Source of the DNA: Saccoglossus kowalevskii
Lineage: Eukaryota; Hemichordata; Enteropneusta; Harrimaniidae
DNA length: 17,658 nt
Assembly (NCBI RefSeq): GCF_000003605.2
Contig: NW_003147283.1
Location: forward strand, 124,179 to 141,836
Direction: 5' to 3'
Shown: positions 1 to 10,473 of the stretch, piece by piece
How positions within the stretch are numbered: position 1 is the stretch's first letter
How the letters are laid out: every line of letters starts with the position of its first letter
Notes under the pieces: generated by a model
Told to the model about the DNA's origin: nothing
The model's database searches: none
The model's input: the letters and a program-made list of their open reading frames with translations, nothing else
Made by a program: the position numbers and the translations under genes

Positions 1-1884
1 TTGAAGTTTTGATCGAGTACGACTCATTGGGACCGCCGCCAAATCAAGTGCGTTCGGACTAGGACATTCAAACTCGCAGTTATCGTTCAAAAGATAATGA
101 TGGTGTGAAATTCGTCTGGGTTTTTAAAGAAAATGCTTTGTCACAAAATAATAGTCTGTTAAAGGTGCCAAGTATGAAATAATTTAAGGACAAAAAAACA
201 AACCTGCATAGAAATCGGAATAATAGCTCTTTTGATTATCGGAGACGCATTTCAATGGGCTTGATTACGGACAATGCATGACGTAAATTTCACCAGGAAA
301 TTCCGCAGTGTGCTCTCGCAATCGCGTACTTAGTCATTTTTACAAGGTTCGCCATTTTTGATGTCACGTGATAATTATGTAAACAATGACTGTCCAGTTT
401 GTGCGAACTTGTACCTCTATACTTAGTCTTTTGATATATATAACCTAAATTACTGTTCTCAACGAGACAACAGACAGAGAATGTTTTATTTAAAAACGTC
501 ACAAAACCCTTCTCGCTACCTTAATGCTTTCAAATGCATTCTTTTAAGTTTGATTTGAAATAACACAAAACATCCTGGCAAACGAAAACATTTCCTCTAT
601 CTACCATGTGTGGCTCACTTTATTAGCACATTAAAGCACACAAAAAATGTGTGAAGCACAAGTTTCAAAAGATGAAAATCAAAACCAATTTTTCTTCGAT
701 TTAAGTTGGTATGAGGTTGAAAATTGTAAAATTTCATTGAAATCCAATTAACAGTTATTGAAATATGGATGGAAACACACACATATTGTATTTGCTTAAT
801 GTACTTCTATAAATTGCTTGTAGAATTCCAGCAGAACAGACATTTTGACTCACAAACTATTAGAGATGCACTTTTAATACACCAAATATGGTACACACAC
901 ATACATACCGTACATACCGTACATACATAAATACATACATGCATGCATAAACAGACTGAACTCAATACACAACACATTCAATTAACATGAATTACAATTT
1001 AGACTGAAACAAAAAAAAAACAAATTGATGAGCACATGTTAGCTATTACAGATGGCCTTTGTGCCAACTTTGAACAAAACTGATCTTGATATGTCTACAT
1101 TGCACAAGCGCAGATGTGAACAGTAATCAAATTAACACTCCCAATATTTAAAATACAAAAGAGACTGAACAAGCGGACTATTATATTTACTCCGGTAGAA
1201 GCGTATCTCAAACAGAAGAGCACATACATCAAAATATGTGTTTCTTATATTGGATCATATTACTTAATTTTACCATAAACATACTGCTGTTATTTACGCA
1301 AGTACATTATCTGCTGATAGAGCAAATATGGTATTGCAAGGGTGATCAGAGAAGTAAGTTTCTTTTTTAGAAGGGTGAAACTACATGGAGAAAATTACAA
1401 CCATATGTTTGGTGTATGGCATTTGTATATAGATAATAACATTGCAGTGTCTGGATTGTTAATCAAAGCTGCAAGTGCAGGAGTATAGACTTACATAGAT
1501 ATAACTGAATGACTCATCATGGACAGTACTGGTGGCTGACACCAGATAAGCTTGTCTAATTCCAGTGTAGATCTCGGGTGATTAACAGGCTTTACAAGAA
1601 TAGACACTGTGACAACCTGTTGGTTTGAACAACAGTTCCCAATCCCTACTTTGTTTATAAGTCTCATTCACTGTTTGATAACATCAATACTAATTTTTCA
1701 CAATAATAATTTCATACATATTTACATACAATTTCTCATTAAGTTTTATTACATTCAACAAACAATATGGTGATTACTTCTCAATTGGTTATAAAAAATG
1801 TGAGAGCGTAATTGATACAACACGATATGATCTTTATTTCACCTACTACTCAGGTCATTTTAATAGAACTATGAATCACCTTAC
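1..1884 (-). other. FBXW8: FBXW8 intron 4 (partial), no exon recognised
   Basis: This stretch follows the splice donor of exon 4 and should be intron 4 of FBXW8 running off the left edge. The next exon should begin the first WD40 blade (in human roughly YTSGDVRVWDTRTWD). I looked for a tryptophan-aspartate motif with a flanking acceptor on the minus strand and found none I trust. Two short open stretches near 1500-1680 do not resemble the family. Besides AT-rich unique sequence, it holds a (CATA)n microsatellite near 900. A distal exon hidden near position 1-110, where the base composition is higher in GC, cannot be excluded. Confidence 0.55.
891..951. repeat. (CATA)n / (CA)n simple sequence repeat
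   Basis: The stretch consists of imperfect runs of CA and CATA/TACA units, with two copies of CATACCGTA inside and a GCATGCAT end. It is an ordinary microsatellite in the presumed fourth intron of FBXW8 and likely polymorphic in length. Confidence 0.85.
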
Positions 1885-1973
1885 CCTGCTATAATGGCGT
1901 CTTGATAAGACTGCGCCGATGTCAATATTCCTCCTCTGACATACTCCAGGGTACTCATGCATCCAATACGACC
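1885..1973 (-). CDS. FBXW8: FBXW8 coding exon 4 (linker into WD40 propeller)
   Basis: This is an 89-nt exon, 29 codons plus 2 nt. It is flanked by an acceptor ending TTTTCAAAG before 1973 and a strong donor GG|GTAAGG after 1885. It translates as GRIGCMSTLEYVRGGI followed by LTSAQSYQDAIIAG. This aligns with the human FBXW8 segment just after the F-box as I remember it (NRKGAVSELEHVPDTVL.....GVVIAG). Identities include R, G, S, LE, V and the closing IIAG/VIAG. Exon 3 ends on a complete codon and this exon starts on one, so the frame is kept. The intron after it splits a glycine codon (phase 2). The protein continues into the beta-propeller outside the window. The exon is too short to show as an ORF; the call rests on frame, splice sites and family alignment. 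Confidence 0.85.
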
Positions 1974-3292
1974 CTTTGAAAATAATACCATAAATATAGT
2001 TCATCTGTGTTTTTAGAAGCCATGTGTGGAGCAGCAATTGTGATCACTCTTTTCAAAACAACAGACATAACTTTTGGGGTCCATTTATTTTTTTCTTACT
2101 ATTGTTTTGTGTTCTTGAAATTTACATTTCACTCCACCAATTATGACAATTTGTTGCGCCATTAAGACGGCTATTTCTATAGAAAAAGTAAATAGTTTCC
2201 ATGACCCTTGACCTCAACCTAAGCAAGTAAGTGTCACTTCCACTTTGGAAGTATAATATCTCTTTCAAAGCGAAGTAGTGGTCAACACCTAAATGTACGA
2301 GGAAATTGAGTCCCAAGCAGTGATAACAATGCACACTGAAAATGCAAAGGCTCATGGGTAGATGCTTGTTTGTAAACAATGACATGCTATGGACATTTGC
2401 TTCATGGGCAGGTGATGTCTCCTCACTTCAAATAACATTAAATGTTTTCTTGTTTCTGAAAATGTAATTGTTCTGGAATTGTTCCATCATATGCTCAGTG
2501 ATGCATTAGGGAAAAAATCACATGTTTCCAGGAACCAAGTAACAGAATCTTGGATAGCCAGACAGGATTTTGATTTTATATTTTTTTTCAATGGACTACC
2601 TTCTAATACTGTGTAATAGGTTATTTCTCTCACAATCATGCATTTAATACAGACTTGAAATTAAGAGAGAATGACCCTCAATTAATTATTCATTAAAATA
2701 GTAATTTCCTTACAGTCATATTCTTGACACATTTAAATAAAGAAAGTAAATAAAAAAATCATTTCTATGGAGAAAACATGGCTAATTTGCGTAAAAATGA
2801 AAAAAAAAAGATCAATTATAGCTTACAAATATGTTTGGTTTCCCCAAAAAGGGGTAGGTAGGGTGTAGGGTCATTGCAAACACAATAATTTTTTTTCCTT
2901 GGCATTATGGTTAATCAGCAAATGCTGAAGGACATGTTTTTGGCCTTTCTAAAAATAAACAATGATGTCATCAAGCAAGACGCACCTACTGTTGCGCACC
3001 TACTGTTGCGGTCAAACTGAAGAAAGTAATTATAATTAATTTAATTACTAGCAGAGCAGGCGATAACAATAGTGACAACACACCTACTATTCATAATGTA
3101 ATAGGTCTAACACTTGATACCTCACTTACTGTGATTTCAATAAATTGAAACACTAGTCTACTGTGAAACTAACTACCGGTATGTAAATTACTGTCTGAAA
3201 TCATGTGACCATGAAAGGATTTCATGACTGCCGCATGACAGGACAGAATACCTAATCAATACAAATGTCACTTGAAGGTTATCTCTACTTAC
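1974..3292 (-). other. FBXW8: FBXW8 intron 3
   Basis: This 1,319-nt intron lies between exon 3 and exon 4. It begins with the donor GTAAGT at 3292 and ends in a pyrimidine-weak TTCAAAG acceptor. It contains AT-rich sequence, a 14-bp tandem duplication at 2981-3008 and scattered poly-T and poly-A runs. The open frames in it (for example 2122-2385 on the minus strand) have no recognisable content. Confidence 0.75.
2981..3008. repeat. 14-bp perfect tandem duplication
   Basis: The unit CGCACCTACTGTTG occurs twice back to back (2981-2994 and 2995-3008). A related ACACCTACTATT lies at about 3079. It sits inside FBXW8 intron 3 and is most simply a replication-slippage minisatellite seed. Confidence 0.85.
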
Positions 3293-3457
3293 CTTCCAAT
3301 TTGATCTAAGACTCTTATCTTCGGTGATGCATTCTCGGACAGCCTCTTTCCAAGATGACTTTTCCCCAGCATGAATATTCATGAGATACCCCAAACGATG
3401 ACAGATCCTACACCACAGTATGTCATCATCAGCCAAACTTCTCCAGCTGACACTAAC
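3293..3457 (-). CDS. FBXW8: FBXW8 coding exon 3 (second half of F-box)
   Basis: This 165-nt exon (55 codons, phase 0 at both ends) is bounded by an acceptor TTTTTAAAAG before 3457 and a consensus donor AAG|GTAAGT after 3293. It reads VSVSWRSLADDDILWCRICH, then RLGYL, then an SSWKEAVRECI segment, and ends LRSNWK. The VSxxWRxLADDxxLWxRxC pattern is the classic C-terminal half of an F-box, which packs against SKP1. The tail SSWKEAVREC...LRSNWK matches human FBXW8 (SCWKLIFQEC...LRTNWK) as I recall it, and this is what identifies the family member. Reading through the donor would give the VSRDNL continuation, which is intron. Confidence 0.95.
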
Positions 3458-3717
3458 CTTTTAAAAACAAAAAAAAACATATTAGTAACACATGCGTTTA
3501 CATGGATTTTTGAAGGTGAGCTTTTAATAGAGCAAATACGGTAATCTCAAATATAGAATATGGTTTGAACAATTTCCACTGGCAGTTCACATATAAAATA
3601 GAGCAATTCAATGTCCGGTCATTTGGCACAAAACAAAGTATTTTTATTTTATTTCGAAATGGATAATTTTTTGTGAATCTGAAAAAATTATTTTGTAAAT
3701 CTGGAAAATTATGCAAT

Positions 3718-3887
3718 CTGATTAAAATAAGATCCTGGTTGGCTTATTTTTTTTTTTTTATAATTACTATAATTATTATTATTTATTTTAATTATCTTTT
3801 GACGTTACAATTATTTTGCTGTAAGAATGGTTTTGTTCGTGAAAGCCACAGGGAAGATTAAGCCAACCAGGACCTTATTTTAATCAG
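3718..3887. mobile_element. MITE-like foldback element with 29-bp inverted ends
   Basis: Positions 3718-3746 and 3859-3887 are inverted copies of each other. Read in one direction the two ends match at 28 of 29 positions, the single difference being A versus G in AAGATCC/AAGGTCC. The core is CTGATTAAAATAAG followed by CTGGTTGGCTTA. The interior of 112 bp is AT-rich, with a long T run and no coding capacity. Size, long terminal inverted repeats and lack of coding are typical of a miniature inverted-repeat transposable element. I see no clear target-site duplication directly abutting the ends, so the superfamily is unassigned. It lies inside FBXW8 intron 2. Confidence 0.65.
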
Positions 3888-3967
3888 AAGAAAATTTCAA
3901 GCAATTAGTGGAAATCTATAAAACAAGAACTGGAATCATGCGCGCACACACATACAGGAATGAATAA

Positions 3968-4050
3968 ATTCAGTTAAATTCAATTCAATTCAAGTAGAAT
4001 TTAATTCAACTCAATTTAATTACAATTTAATTAAACCAATTTAAAATCTT
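3968..4050. repeat. Degenerate (TTCAA/TTTAA)n low-complexity tract
   Basis: The sequence is built of repeated AATTCA, AATTTAATT and related units with very low GC. It looks like a decayed simple repeat in FBXW8 intron 2. Confidence 0.6.
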
Positions 4051-4542
4051 ATATAAGAATACAATTGAATTACAGTTTAATATAACCTATTTTGGTATTA
4101 GGATTATCATGAAGGGTTAGGTAGGCATATTGTATATCAGCCTAAACCAGGTTCAAAATTCCACTTTCTGCTTTATATACAGACAACCTCATTCAGAGGA
4201 AAATTGATCTATCACATCAACAAATAATATCACATTGGGTGTTCCACATTTAAAATGAACAGTTAAACAGGTGTGACTCGCCTGTCAAGTTTGACTAATA
4301 TTGGTCCATTATTGCCATGGCAACAGCCAGAAAACAGATTTTTTGAATTCATGCACACCAAATGAATCTCCTCTTAGAAATCTGGGAGTAAAAACCTTGG
4401 ACGTGTCTCATTCTATTCAGCTTGAGTGTGGGCTCAAAATTACATGTTGTTTTATTTAAATTTTAGTTTTTTCTGAGAAAGTTGACCTTGAAGTTGGGTA
4501 ACTTTTGGCCAGTAACAGCTTTTAACTTTTCTGTGATTTCTT

Positions 4543-4558
4543 GGGGGGGGGGGGGGGG
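4543..4558. repeat. Poly-G run of 16
   Basis: Sixteen consecutive G on the plus strand, seen as C16 on the transcribed FBXW8 pre-mRNA. Such a run can form a G-quadruplex on the plus strand and is prone to length error in sequencing and assembly. Confidence 0.9.
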
Positions 4559-4680
4559 CTATAGGCCAATATTGATCGAACGTGACAGGCAGGTCATACC
4601 TAGTTAGGTGGGAAAATTAAGTATAGTGAAGACATTAACAGATGATTTATCGCTTGACTTGAAAGAAGTATTTTACTAAC

Positions 4681-4785
4681 CTGTGCACAACTCAATAGAT
4701 CTGACATCTCAAAATGTTCAAATATTTTCATTGCTAATTCTCGAGGTAATGCAATATCAAAGAAAGGAATTTCATTGATTTCATT
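4681..4785 (-). CDS. FBXW8: FBXW8 coding exon 2 (first half of F-box)
   Basis: This 105-nt exon encodes exactly 35 codons with phase-0 introns on both sides. It has a clear acceptor TTTTTGTTCACAG before 4785 and a donor CAG|GTTAGT after 4681. It translates as NEINEIPFFDIALPRELAMK followed by IFEHFEMSDLLSCAQ. The LPxELxxxIFxxxxxxDLLxCAQVS pattern is the N-terminal helix-loop-helix of the F-box, which binds SKP1. The leading NEINEIPFFDI is characteristic of FBXW8 (human NEMNDVPFFDI, from memory). Joined to exon 3 it completes the F-box without a gap. Confidence 0.95.
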
Positions 4786-6160
4786 CTGTGAACAAAAATA
4801 AAATATTCATTATTACTTTCAAAATTGATAAAAATTGCAGATATTGCAGAATGTGTGAATGATTTGATTTTTCATTTGTGTTTGGTTTTTGTTATACTTC
4901 CAGAGAGAAATATGCTGTTGAGATACAATGCATCCTTACTTCATCAAAAATCACCATTACCTATAAAGTACACAGCACATAATTTAATGTGGAAGCACCT
5001 AAAAAATATCATGCAAAGTTTTGACGTATCTATGACACTTTGACGAGTTTTTTTTTACATTTGATTTCAAGCATAGCGCAGTAAACGGAAAAACTAATGA
5101 TACTGAATTTTCTCAGCTATATGATTTTACAATTATTTCAAATAACCCATAGATGTGGTTTAAGATTTCATTATGATAGTTTATAATTGTCTGAGCAATC
5201 ACAACAATGATTGATTGGATATAATACGAGAATGTGCTTTTTCGCTCAAATTTGTATTTAAAAAAAAAAATAACTGAAACTACATCCATGGTCAAAATTT
5301 TTCAAATTCATCACATAGCATCACTTTAGTCGTCATGGTTTTACTTGATTTTTTGTCATGTTCTAAATTTTCCTTTCATATGATAATAAACATTATTATA
5401 CATCGAGCACTAAAACCAACAGAATGTAGAAAGCTGTATGTGCATTTGTTATCAAAACATATCTGCACTCATTCCAATTTGTTAATTGATAAACTACACT
5501 GCGTACAATAAATGCGCTCCAAAGTATTGATGTCACGTTCAAAAACTTTTTGTTTACATACTACAAAGAAGCGCTATAGTGCATGATGGGAAAAGAATCT
5601 TATCACTGCGCTCAAAAGTTCGCACAGCGCAAAACACTTTATAGGTGTAAATTTTTTTTTAAATGATTACTACAAGGAGAAAAAAGGTGAATAACAATAC
5701 GAATCATGCGAATACTGCAAGGTATTCACTCAAACAGTACGAGATTACATTGACCTCTGCTATACGTTGGTCAATGTGATTGCTGAACTGCATTATTGTA
5801 GTTATGTTAGACATGACTAAAGTGATTGGACAATGTAACACCAATAAACATTTTGAACATGAAGGAGCTCTCATGGTCTATTCTATCTTCAGTACTAAGC
5901 AGCTATAAGCAATAACCACAGTCCCTTTGTGCATTAGCCAATCACATGGTACAAACAAAATAACGAACGCTTTTTGAAACACTGCAGCTGCATAGTAATG
6001 CAGCAATTGCTGGAAATGTTGTTATATTAGCATGGAGGAACATACTAAACAAGACAAATAACAACACTATTCCCAGACAGAAGGAACCGTTTTAGTTCGA
6101 AATATTTCTAAATTAATAATAGTAAACACAAGATGTACGTCTTGTAGAATATTTAATTAC
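4786..6160 (-). other. FBXW8: FBXW8 intron 1
   Basis: This 1,375-nt first intron starts with the donor GTAATT at 6160 and ends with the TTTGTTCACAG acceptor. It is mostly AT-rich and unique. It contains a ZNF143-type motif on the minus strand at 5578-5592 (TTCCCATCATGCACT) in a locally GC-richer block (about 5510-5640), which might be an intronic regulatory element. The open frames at 4825-5043 and 5113-5295 have no recognisable content and are rejected as genes. Confidence 0.75.
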
Positions 6161-6604
6161 CAAGTCTGCAATTAAAGTGTCCAGCAAATTTGCATTTGTC
6201 CTTCCTTTAGCTTCCAATGTTCTCGTTTTCTTCGTTTCTTTGTCGATTTTACCATCTTTATTTGTATGTTCGTCTGATTCTGAGAGTTTTCTTTTCACAT
6301 ATGTACCTTTAAGCAAATCATTTGCAATACTGACTGCCTCGCCAACAACAGGGTCAGTCTTTGGGTAGTAAGGCAGACAATCGTCCAAATCACCTTCTTC
6401 AGCCATGTAATAATTTGATGTCCTTTTAGCGAAACCGATTTTGCGTTTCTTCGTTACATCGTCTCCGTCATCAACGTCGGCATGGCGTAAAACAGATTCA
6501 GCATCATCAAGATCCTCTTCGTTGCGTGCCATTTGCTCGTCCCGACATACCAACTCATTTCTCCAACGTTCTCGGAAATTTTCAAGTTCATTTACGTTTT
6601 CCAT
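6161..6604 (-). CDS. FBXW8: FBXW8 first coding exon (N-terminal region)
   Basis: This exon gives 148 codons from the ATG at 6604 to the donor TTG|GTAATT after 6161. FBXW8 is the substrate receptor of the SKP1-CUL7-RBX1 ubiquitin ligase. In mammals it is linked to turnover of proteins such as IRS1 and GORASP1 and acts at the Golgi and in the cytoplasm. The start reads MENVNELENFRERWRNELV, close to the human N-terminus as I remember it (MDDYSLDEFRRRWQEEL). The end reads LLDTLIADL, matching the QLVDQLIRDL that precedes the F-box. The middle is charged and low-complexity, with Lys/Arg clusters such as KKRK that could be nuclear localisation signals, and would be disordered. The start has A at -3 and G at +4, and an in-frame TGA lies at 6628-6626, so no longer N-terminus is possible in this exon. 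Reading through the donor would add a spurious VIKYSTRR tail. Confidence 0.93.
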
Positions 6605-6740
6605 AGTAGAAACGTTCTTTCGTTTTCACTGTGTCTAAACAGATGACGCGAGAACTTTATCGGATCATAGTTCAAATTATTCCCGGGAAGACTATTTCCA
6701 GCAAAACACATCCATCAGTACAGCGCCATCTTGAATGACA
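6605..6740 (-). promoter_or_regulatory. FBXW8 5'UTR / proximal promoter with YY1-type element
   Basis: Upstream of the FBXW8 start lies CAAGATGGCGC on the minus strand (6733-6723), a match to the YY1 element that in animals commonly sits just downstream of the start site of TATA-less housekeeping genes. A perfect palindrome TTCCCGGGAA (6680-6689), compatible with STAT- or E2F-like binding, lies between it and the ATG. No TATA box is visible at a sensible distance. I infer a TATA-less promoter with initiation near 6735-6780. The precise start site is not determined by the sequence. Confidence 0.5.
6692..6729 (-). other. Two overlapping micro upstream ORFs in FBXW8 leader
   Basis: On the minus strand, ATG at 6729 opens a four-codon ORF (MALY) whose stop TGA overlaps the ATG of a second ORF at 6715 (MDVFCWK, stop ending at 6692) in a TGATG arrangement. 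The first ATG is inside the YY1 element. They matter only if transcription starts upstream of 6729. Such tiny ORFs would permit reinitiation at the main start 88 nt downstream. Confidence 0.4.
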
Positions 6741-9700
6741 AAGCTACGCATGTCTGACCTTCAGTTGACCTCTATACCCCAAGAAAGAGGTCATTCGTAT
6801 TTGTTGTGGTTTGGCGTCACGAACACGCCCATTTATAACACGCTACGAATTAAGGTCATTGACCCTGTAAATGTCAGGTTACTTTCAAAGTGAAAAAAAC
6901 ACTTTCTTTTGATCATACATCGCTCAACGACCTAAGCTGTTGGAAATAACAAATAATTCAAAACTTGGTACACCCGTCGGTAGATGTTTATTTACCATAG
7001 GGAACGCATACCTGACTGGCGCCAAAAAAGCTGGAGCGTCCAGAATATCTGGGAGTTCCCCGAGTTCATCATTGTCTTAGCATAAATTGTATAACATTGT
7101 GTGCATTTTATATTTGCGTAAGCGCCAGCGTGCTTCCAAAGAACACCATTTTAGAGCCATAAACTTGGCCCGAAGCCAATTTAACCCTTGAAATAGTAGT
7201 CTGAAAGATGAGTTTTGTAAACAACCCTCTAAGAACAGTAGAACTGCGCGACGTGGTGTACAACCTCTGAGTACAACAGTCCTGTTCAAAACGCAAAAGT
7301 TGTGATTTTTTCAAGCTTGGAGTTCCTGTGTGAAGTCGTTTGTTTAATGTAAGTAAAGCCTGCCACTTGACGCTAGCCGGACATGTTTGTAATGTTTCTA
7401 CGTCACGCTATCTAGATATTCAAACTATTTTTTTTTCTCGATTCAGTTTTTTAGTTTTGATTGCCCGGCATATTCAGCACATCAATAGGGCAATCGCTCT
7501 ACGATTCTATTTGAAACTAACACGCAATATACTGTTGGCTGTTATGAGCCGTAAATCGGGTTATTTTTAGGGTGCTCAGACCTGAGCGGATTCGATTTGA
7601 CCCGGGATTTCCACATATTCGTGGCTATCGTTTATTTACACTGGTTTCAAGTTATGATAGCAATTGCGATATACTAGTACTCTCGACAGTGATGGTATCC
7701 ATAAGTCACCATAGCATTGGCAACAGGCCAATTTCTTAGTGTTTATTTTCAAAGGAGCAGCATTGCACCATACACGCACTTTCCCGGCATCGGTCTTCGA
7801 ACCGTATTGCCGCCAGCCTAGTCAGCGTGGCCCGAGCACGCGTGCCGACCTGGCCTGAGGCGGCGAGTACGTGTGCTCGAAGGTCGCTATTTTAATTGAT
7901 TGTTACACATTAAATGCCTATTCTCCACATTCTCGCATTGCGTGACTAACATTCATATATATTGGAGGGCAATGACCGTAACTAAGGAATAAAATATGAA
8001 ATGTGTTTATTCATACAATTTCTTAAAGCTCTGGGTGTCGGCAGCCTGAGAACTGTACTTCACGTTTCAGGCCGGGGTTTCGGGTCGTTGCACTCAGGCT
8101 GTGCCCGGACGTCGAATCACGTGTGCTTCGAGAGACTTGAGCGATGATCATCTGATCTGGTCGCTGGTACCTTGACTTTCAATTTCTTTCGCATTAAGCG
8201 AGTGTTCGATCTGATCGCTGTTGGCTGTATGTGGCACAAAACTGTCGCAAGTGTATCAAGCGGGCGTACGCCCGGTTTCGACGATCTTAGGTTTTAAAAT
8301 GACCCTCATTATGTTTGGACCCATATTTAGGTTTAATCAATATGGATGTTACATCTCAAAGTACCATTACCTTTGAGACTATTCCTTCCACCTTTGAATA
8401 GCGGCTTATCGCCAGTAAATTTACAAATAACTTCAATTAAACATATACGAGTACGTTAATTGAATTGCACCATATTTGTACCTGTGGTGTTAAAGGTAGT
8501 TTGTCTTTAGTGGCCGCCCTGCAGAAGATTTCTCCCGTTGACCAGGGTCCATGTTGTGATTGAACCTCATCGGTTGCCCCACCTGTATGATGACGTAATC
8601 TTGTCGGCACATTCTATGATGTTCTTCAGTGCCGGCCGAATGGGGAATACCCAATGACTTACATGTCCTATTCACAATTCGTTGTGAGTATATCTTTCAT
8701 CAGTTTCGTATTGGTCACTTCCCACAATAGTATTCCAAATTAATGTTAAAAAAAAAACACAAAATCAAATTAGTTTCACAGATGATGGAATCTGACCTTT
8801 TTGCCTATAGATGAAAAAAAATTCCAAAATTGTTCGCGAATGTGACGATGACTGTTCTTATTTTAATTAAAGTCTTCCTGTTTTCACTTTAAAATTACTA
8901 CTGGTATTAAAAAAGTGAATTACAGTTAGGAGTATTGGTAATTCCAGATGTATTTAGTAAAGGTGAGTGAAGATCATCGAGACGTATCCAGGACGGTTCG
9001 TATCAATGTTTGTGGGTGGTTGGCTTCAAAGAATGGTTACTCTGTCTAGCGGCACGCTCCCGAAAGTCGTGAGTTTAACAAATACAATTGTTGCTGACAT
9101 TGCAAGTACGTACAAAAAATGAAACAATTGGCATTTGACAGACCATATAATGCTGTGTAAATACGGTTTTGTATTATTTGTGACAATTCGAAATATTGGA
9201 AAGGGTGTCTGACAAAAATTGTTAGTAGTGTGATTGACAGTTACGTGCAAATTGCTTTCTGAAATAGCCTGAGTTAAACCTAAAACTATTGTTGTATGTA
9301 TGCTTGTCACGGTATATCCTTTTCAAATTTGATGTATCCAGCGTGCTGAAACAAGTACTGTTGTTTATAACAAACAACTGTATCCGCTTAGGTTAACAGT
9401 GACGACCGTTGCTCGGTGTGAAGTCAGCTACTGGTTCACGATTAACTATAGAAAAAACGCCTTTCACAATTTGTTTCAATTCATCATCAAAACAAGTCAC
9501 GATCTTATTGTCTTGACCCTCGACACGCGACGCCCTGTCGCTAGAGTGCGCCACACGTGCTTGACACGAACACATATTTCCGACGGCATGTCAGGTTTGC
9601 CGGTGTGAAATCTAACTTGTTTTAAACTAGTTGTGTCAAACAGTCTTGCTATAATCACCAGTCAAGAGAACAGTCTCCGACCGGCCGATCGCTGATCATC

Positions 9701-10350
9701 GATTAACATATGATGTTGCAGACAGACAGCATCGTCTGTTGATAATTTCTTGCAAATAGTGGCGTCACTAGACTCTTATCGACCCAGCAGAATAATTATT
9801 CAACGGTCTTGACACGATTGATTAAATCCGAATTAATTCCCCATCAATTTCCTTGACCTTTCCCTGGGCAGTTTGAGTTGGGCAGAAATGGTCGAAAAGT
9901 GTAATTTTAAACTACCCTTCAATTACGATGTAAAATAGTGAATGCATTTTTAAAACCAGCGAATTAATTCTTCTGAGACATCTTTAACGACCGACCAGGG
10001 CGCGTGTCAGAAGTCCCCGGACACCTACTTTAGGGTGCTTTATCTCACAATGGCGCGTTTCATATACTATATGCGTTTTTTTTGGCAAGCGGCCACCGCA
10101 GTTCGTACCCCACTGGTTCGGCCTCGCTCTGCATTCTCTTACAGCGAGTTGTAATTCAAAACTTACGTCACTGGGAAGTTGAATTTTGTGACATGCTTAA
10201 AGTAGATTTCGAAAATCTGTCGTGTTGCCAATAAATTGTCATTTCTTGGTGACTATGACACTATTTACCGTGTCGAATTAGACATGACGTTTCAAAAGAT
10301 TCAGAATCTGTTTTTAATAGAATCTGTTTTAAGGTGGGCAGACAATCTGG
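6741..10350. other. Intergenic spacer between divergent genes
   Basis: About 3.6 kb separates the FBXW8 leader from the upstream regulatory region of the BH3 gene. Open frames of 60-94 codons occur on both strands (for example at 7077-7314, 8490-8675, 9026-9310 and 9393-9608). Overlapping frames are open on both strands, and no domain or splice-bounded homology is recognisable. Notable bits are a GC-richer block at about 7790-7880 containing the palindrome GCACGCGTGC, and an inverted repeat of CAGCCTGAG at 8042-8050 and 8093-8101. There are also two related GATCTG(G/A)TCGCTG copies at about 8154 and 8209. CRE-type octamers lie at 8591-8598 (TGACGTAA) and 10163-10170 (TTACGTCA). Confidence 0.6.
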
Positions 10351-10470
10351 CAAGGGGCTATTTATACTGAGACGATAGCGTTTTGTGTTTGTTATATTTA
10401 GATAACACGCTGATAAATGTTCACATGCTCTAATTTTACCCGTTATGTGTTACCCCCTTGTTGGTGGATG
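10351..10470 (+). promoter_or_regulatory. Possible second, upstream TATA element
   Basis: The 13-mer GGCTATTTATACT at 10356-10368 is an exact copy of the TATA-containing sequence at 10608-10620 of the main promoter, 252 bp downstream. It is preceded by GACAATCTGG instead of a full CCAAT box. It may be an alternative promoter or a remnant of local duplication; there is no direct evidence of use. Confidence 0.3.
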
Positions 10471-10473
10471 AAC

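Larger units (their letters stand above)
3458..4680 (-). other. FBXW8: FBXW8 intron 2 with foldback element and simple repeats
   Basis: This 1,223-nt intron has the donor GTTAGT at 4680 and its acceptor at 3458. It holds a 170-bp element with long inverted ends (3718-3887), a degenerate TTCAA/TTTAA-rich tract at about 3968-4050 and a run of 16 G at 4543-4558. The small open frames here are low-complexity AT-rich artefacts. Confidence 0.8.

Noticed and set aside
1-110. GC-richer left edge considered as a WD40 exon of FBXW8
   Set aside because: One minus-strand frame is open (…PNALDLAAVPMSRTRSKLQ) but shows no WD-repeat pattern or clear acceptor; truncated by the edge, so undecidable.
1500-1680. 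Open stretches on the minus strand (for example ...SRDWELLFKPTG and YTGIRQAYLVSATSTV) considered as FBXW8 exon 5
   Set aside because: Neither matches the expected first WD40 blade, frames are closed close by and no acceptor gives the required phase 2 join.
6177-6638. Plus-strand open frames of 63 and 65 codons
   Set aside because: They are antisense shadows of FBXW8 exon 1, rich in Ser and Phe because of the Glu/Lys-rich opposite strand.
7379-7388. Perfect p53-type half site GGACATGTTT upstream of the BH3 gene
   Set aside because: No second half site lies within the allowed spacing and it is over 3 kb from the inferred promoter.
7780-7880. Possible tRNA or Pol III element: minus strand has GGTTCGAAGAC resembling a B box
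   Set aside because: No matching A box, no acceptor stem pairing and no anticodon arm could be built; the T-stem would have only 3-4 pairs.
8490-8675. 61-codon open frame on the minus strand with a protein-like, non-repetitive look
   Set aside because: I cannot match it to any transposase, reverse transcriptase or host family, and it has no flanking splice sites in frame.
9393-9608. Overlapping open frames on both strands (60 and 69 codons)
   Set aside because: Both strands are open over the same GC-richer segment, which is expected by chance; no homology is recognised.
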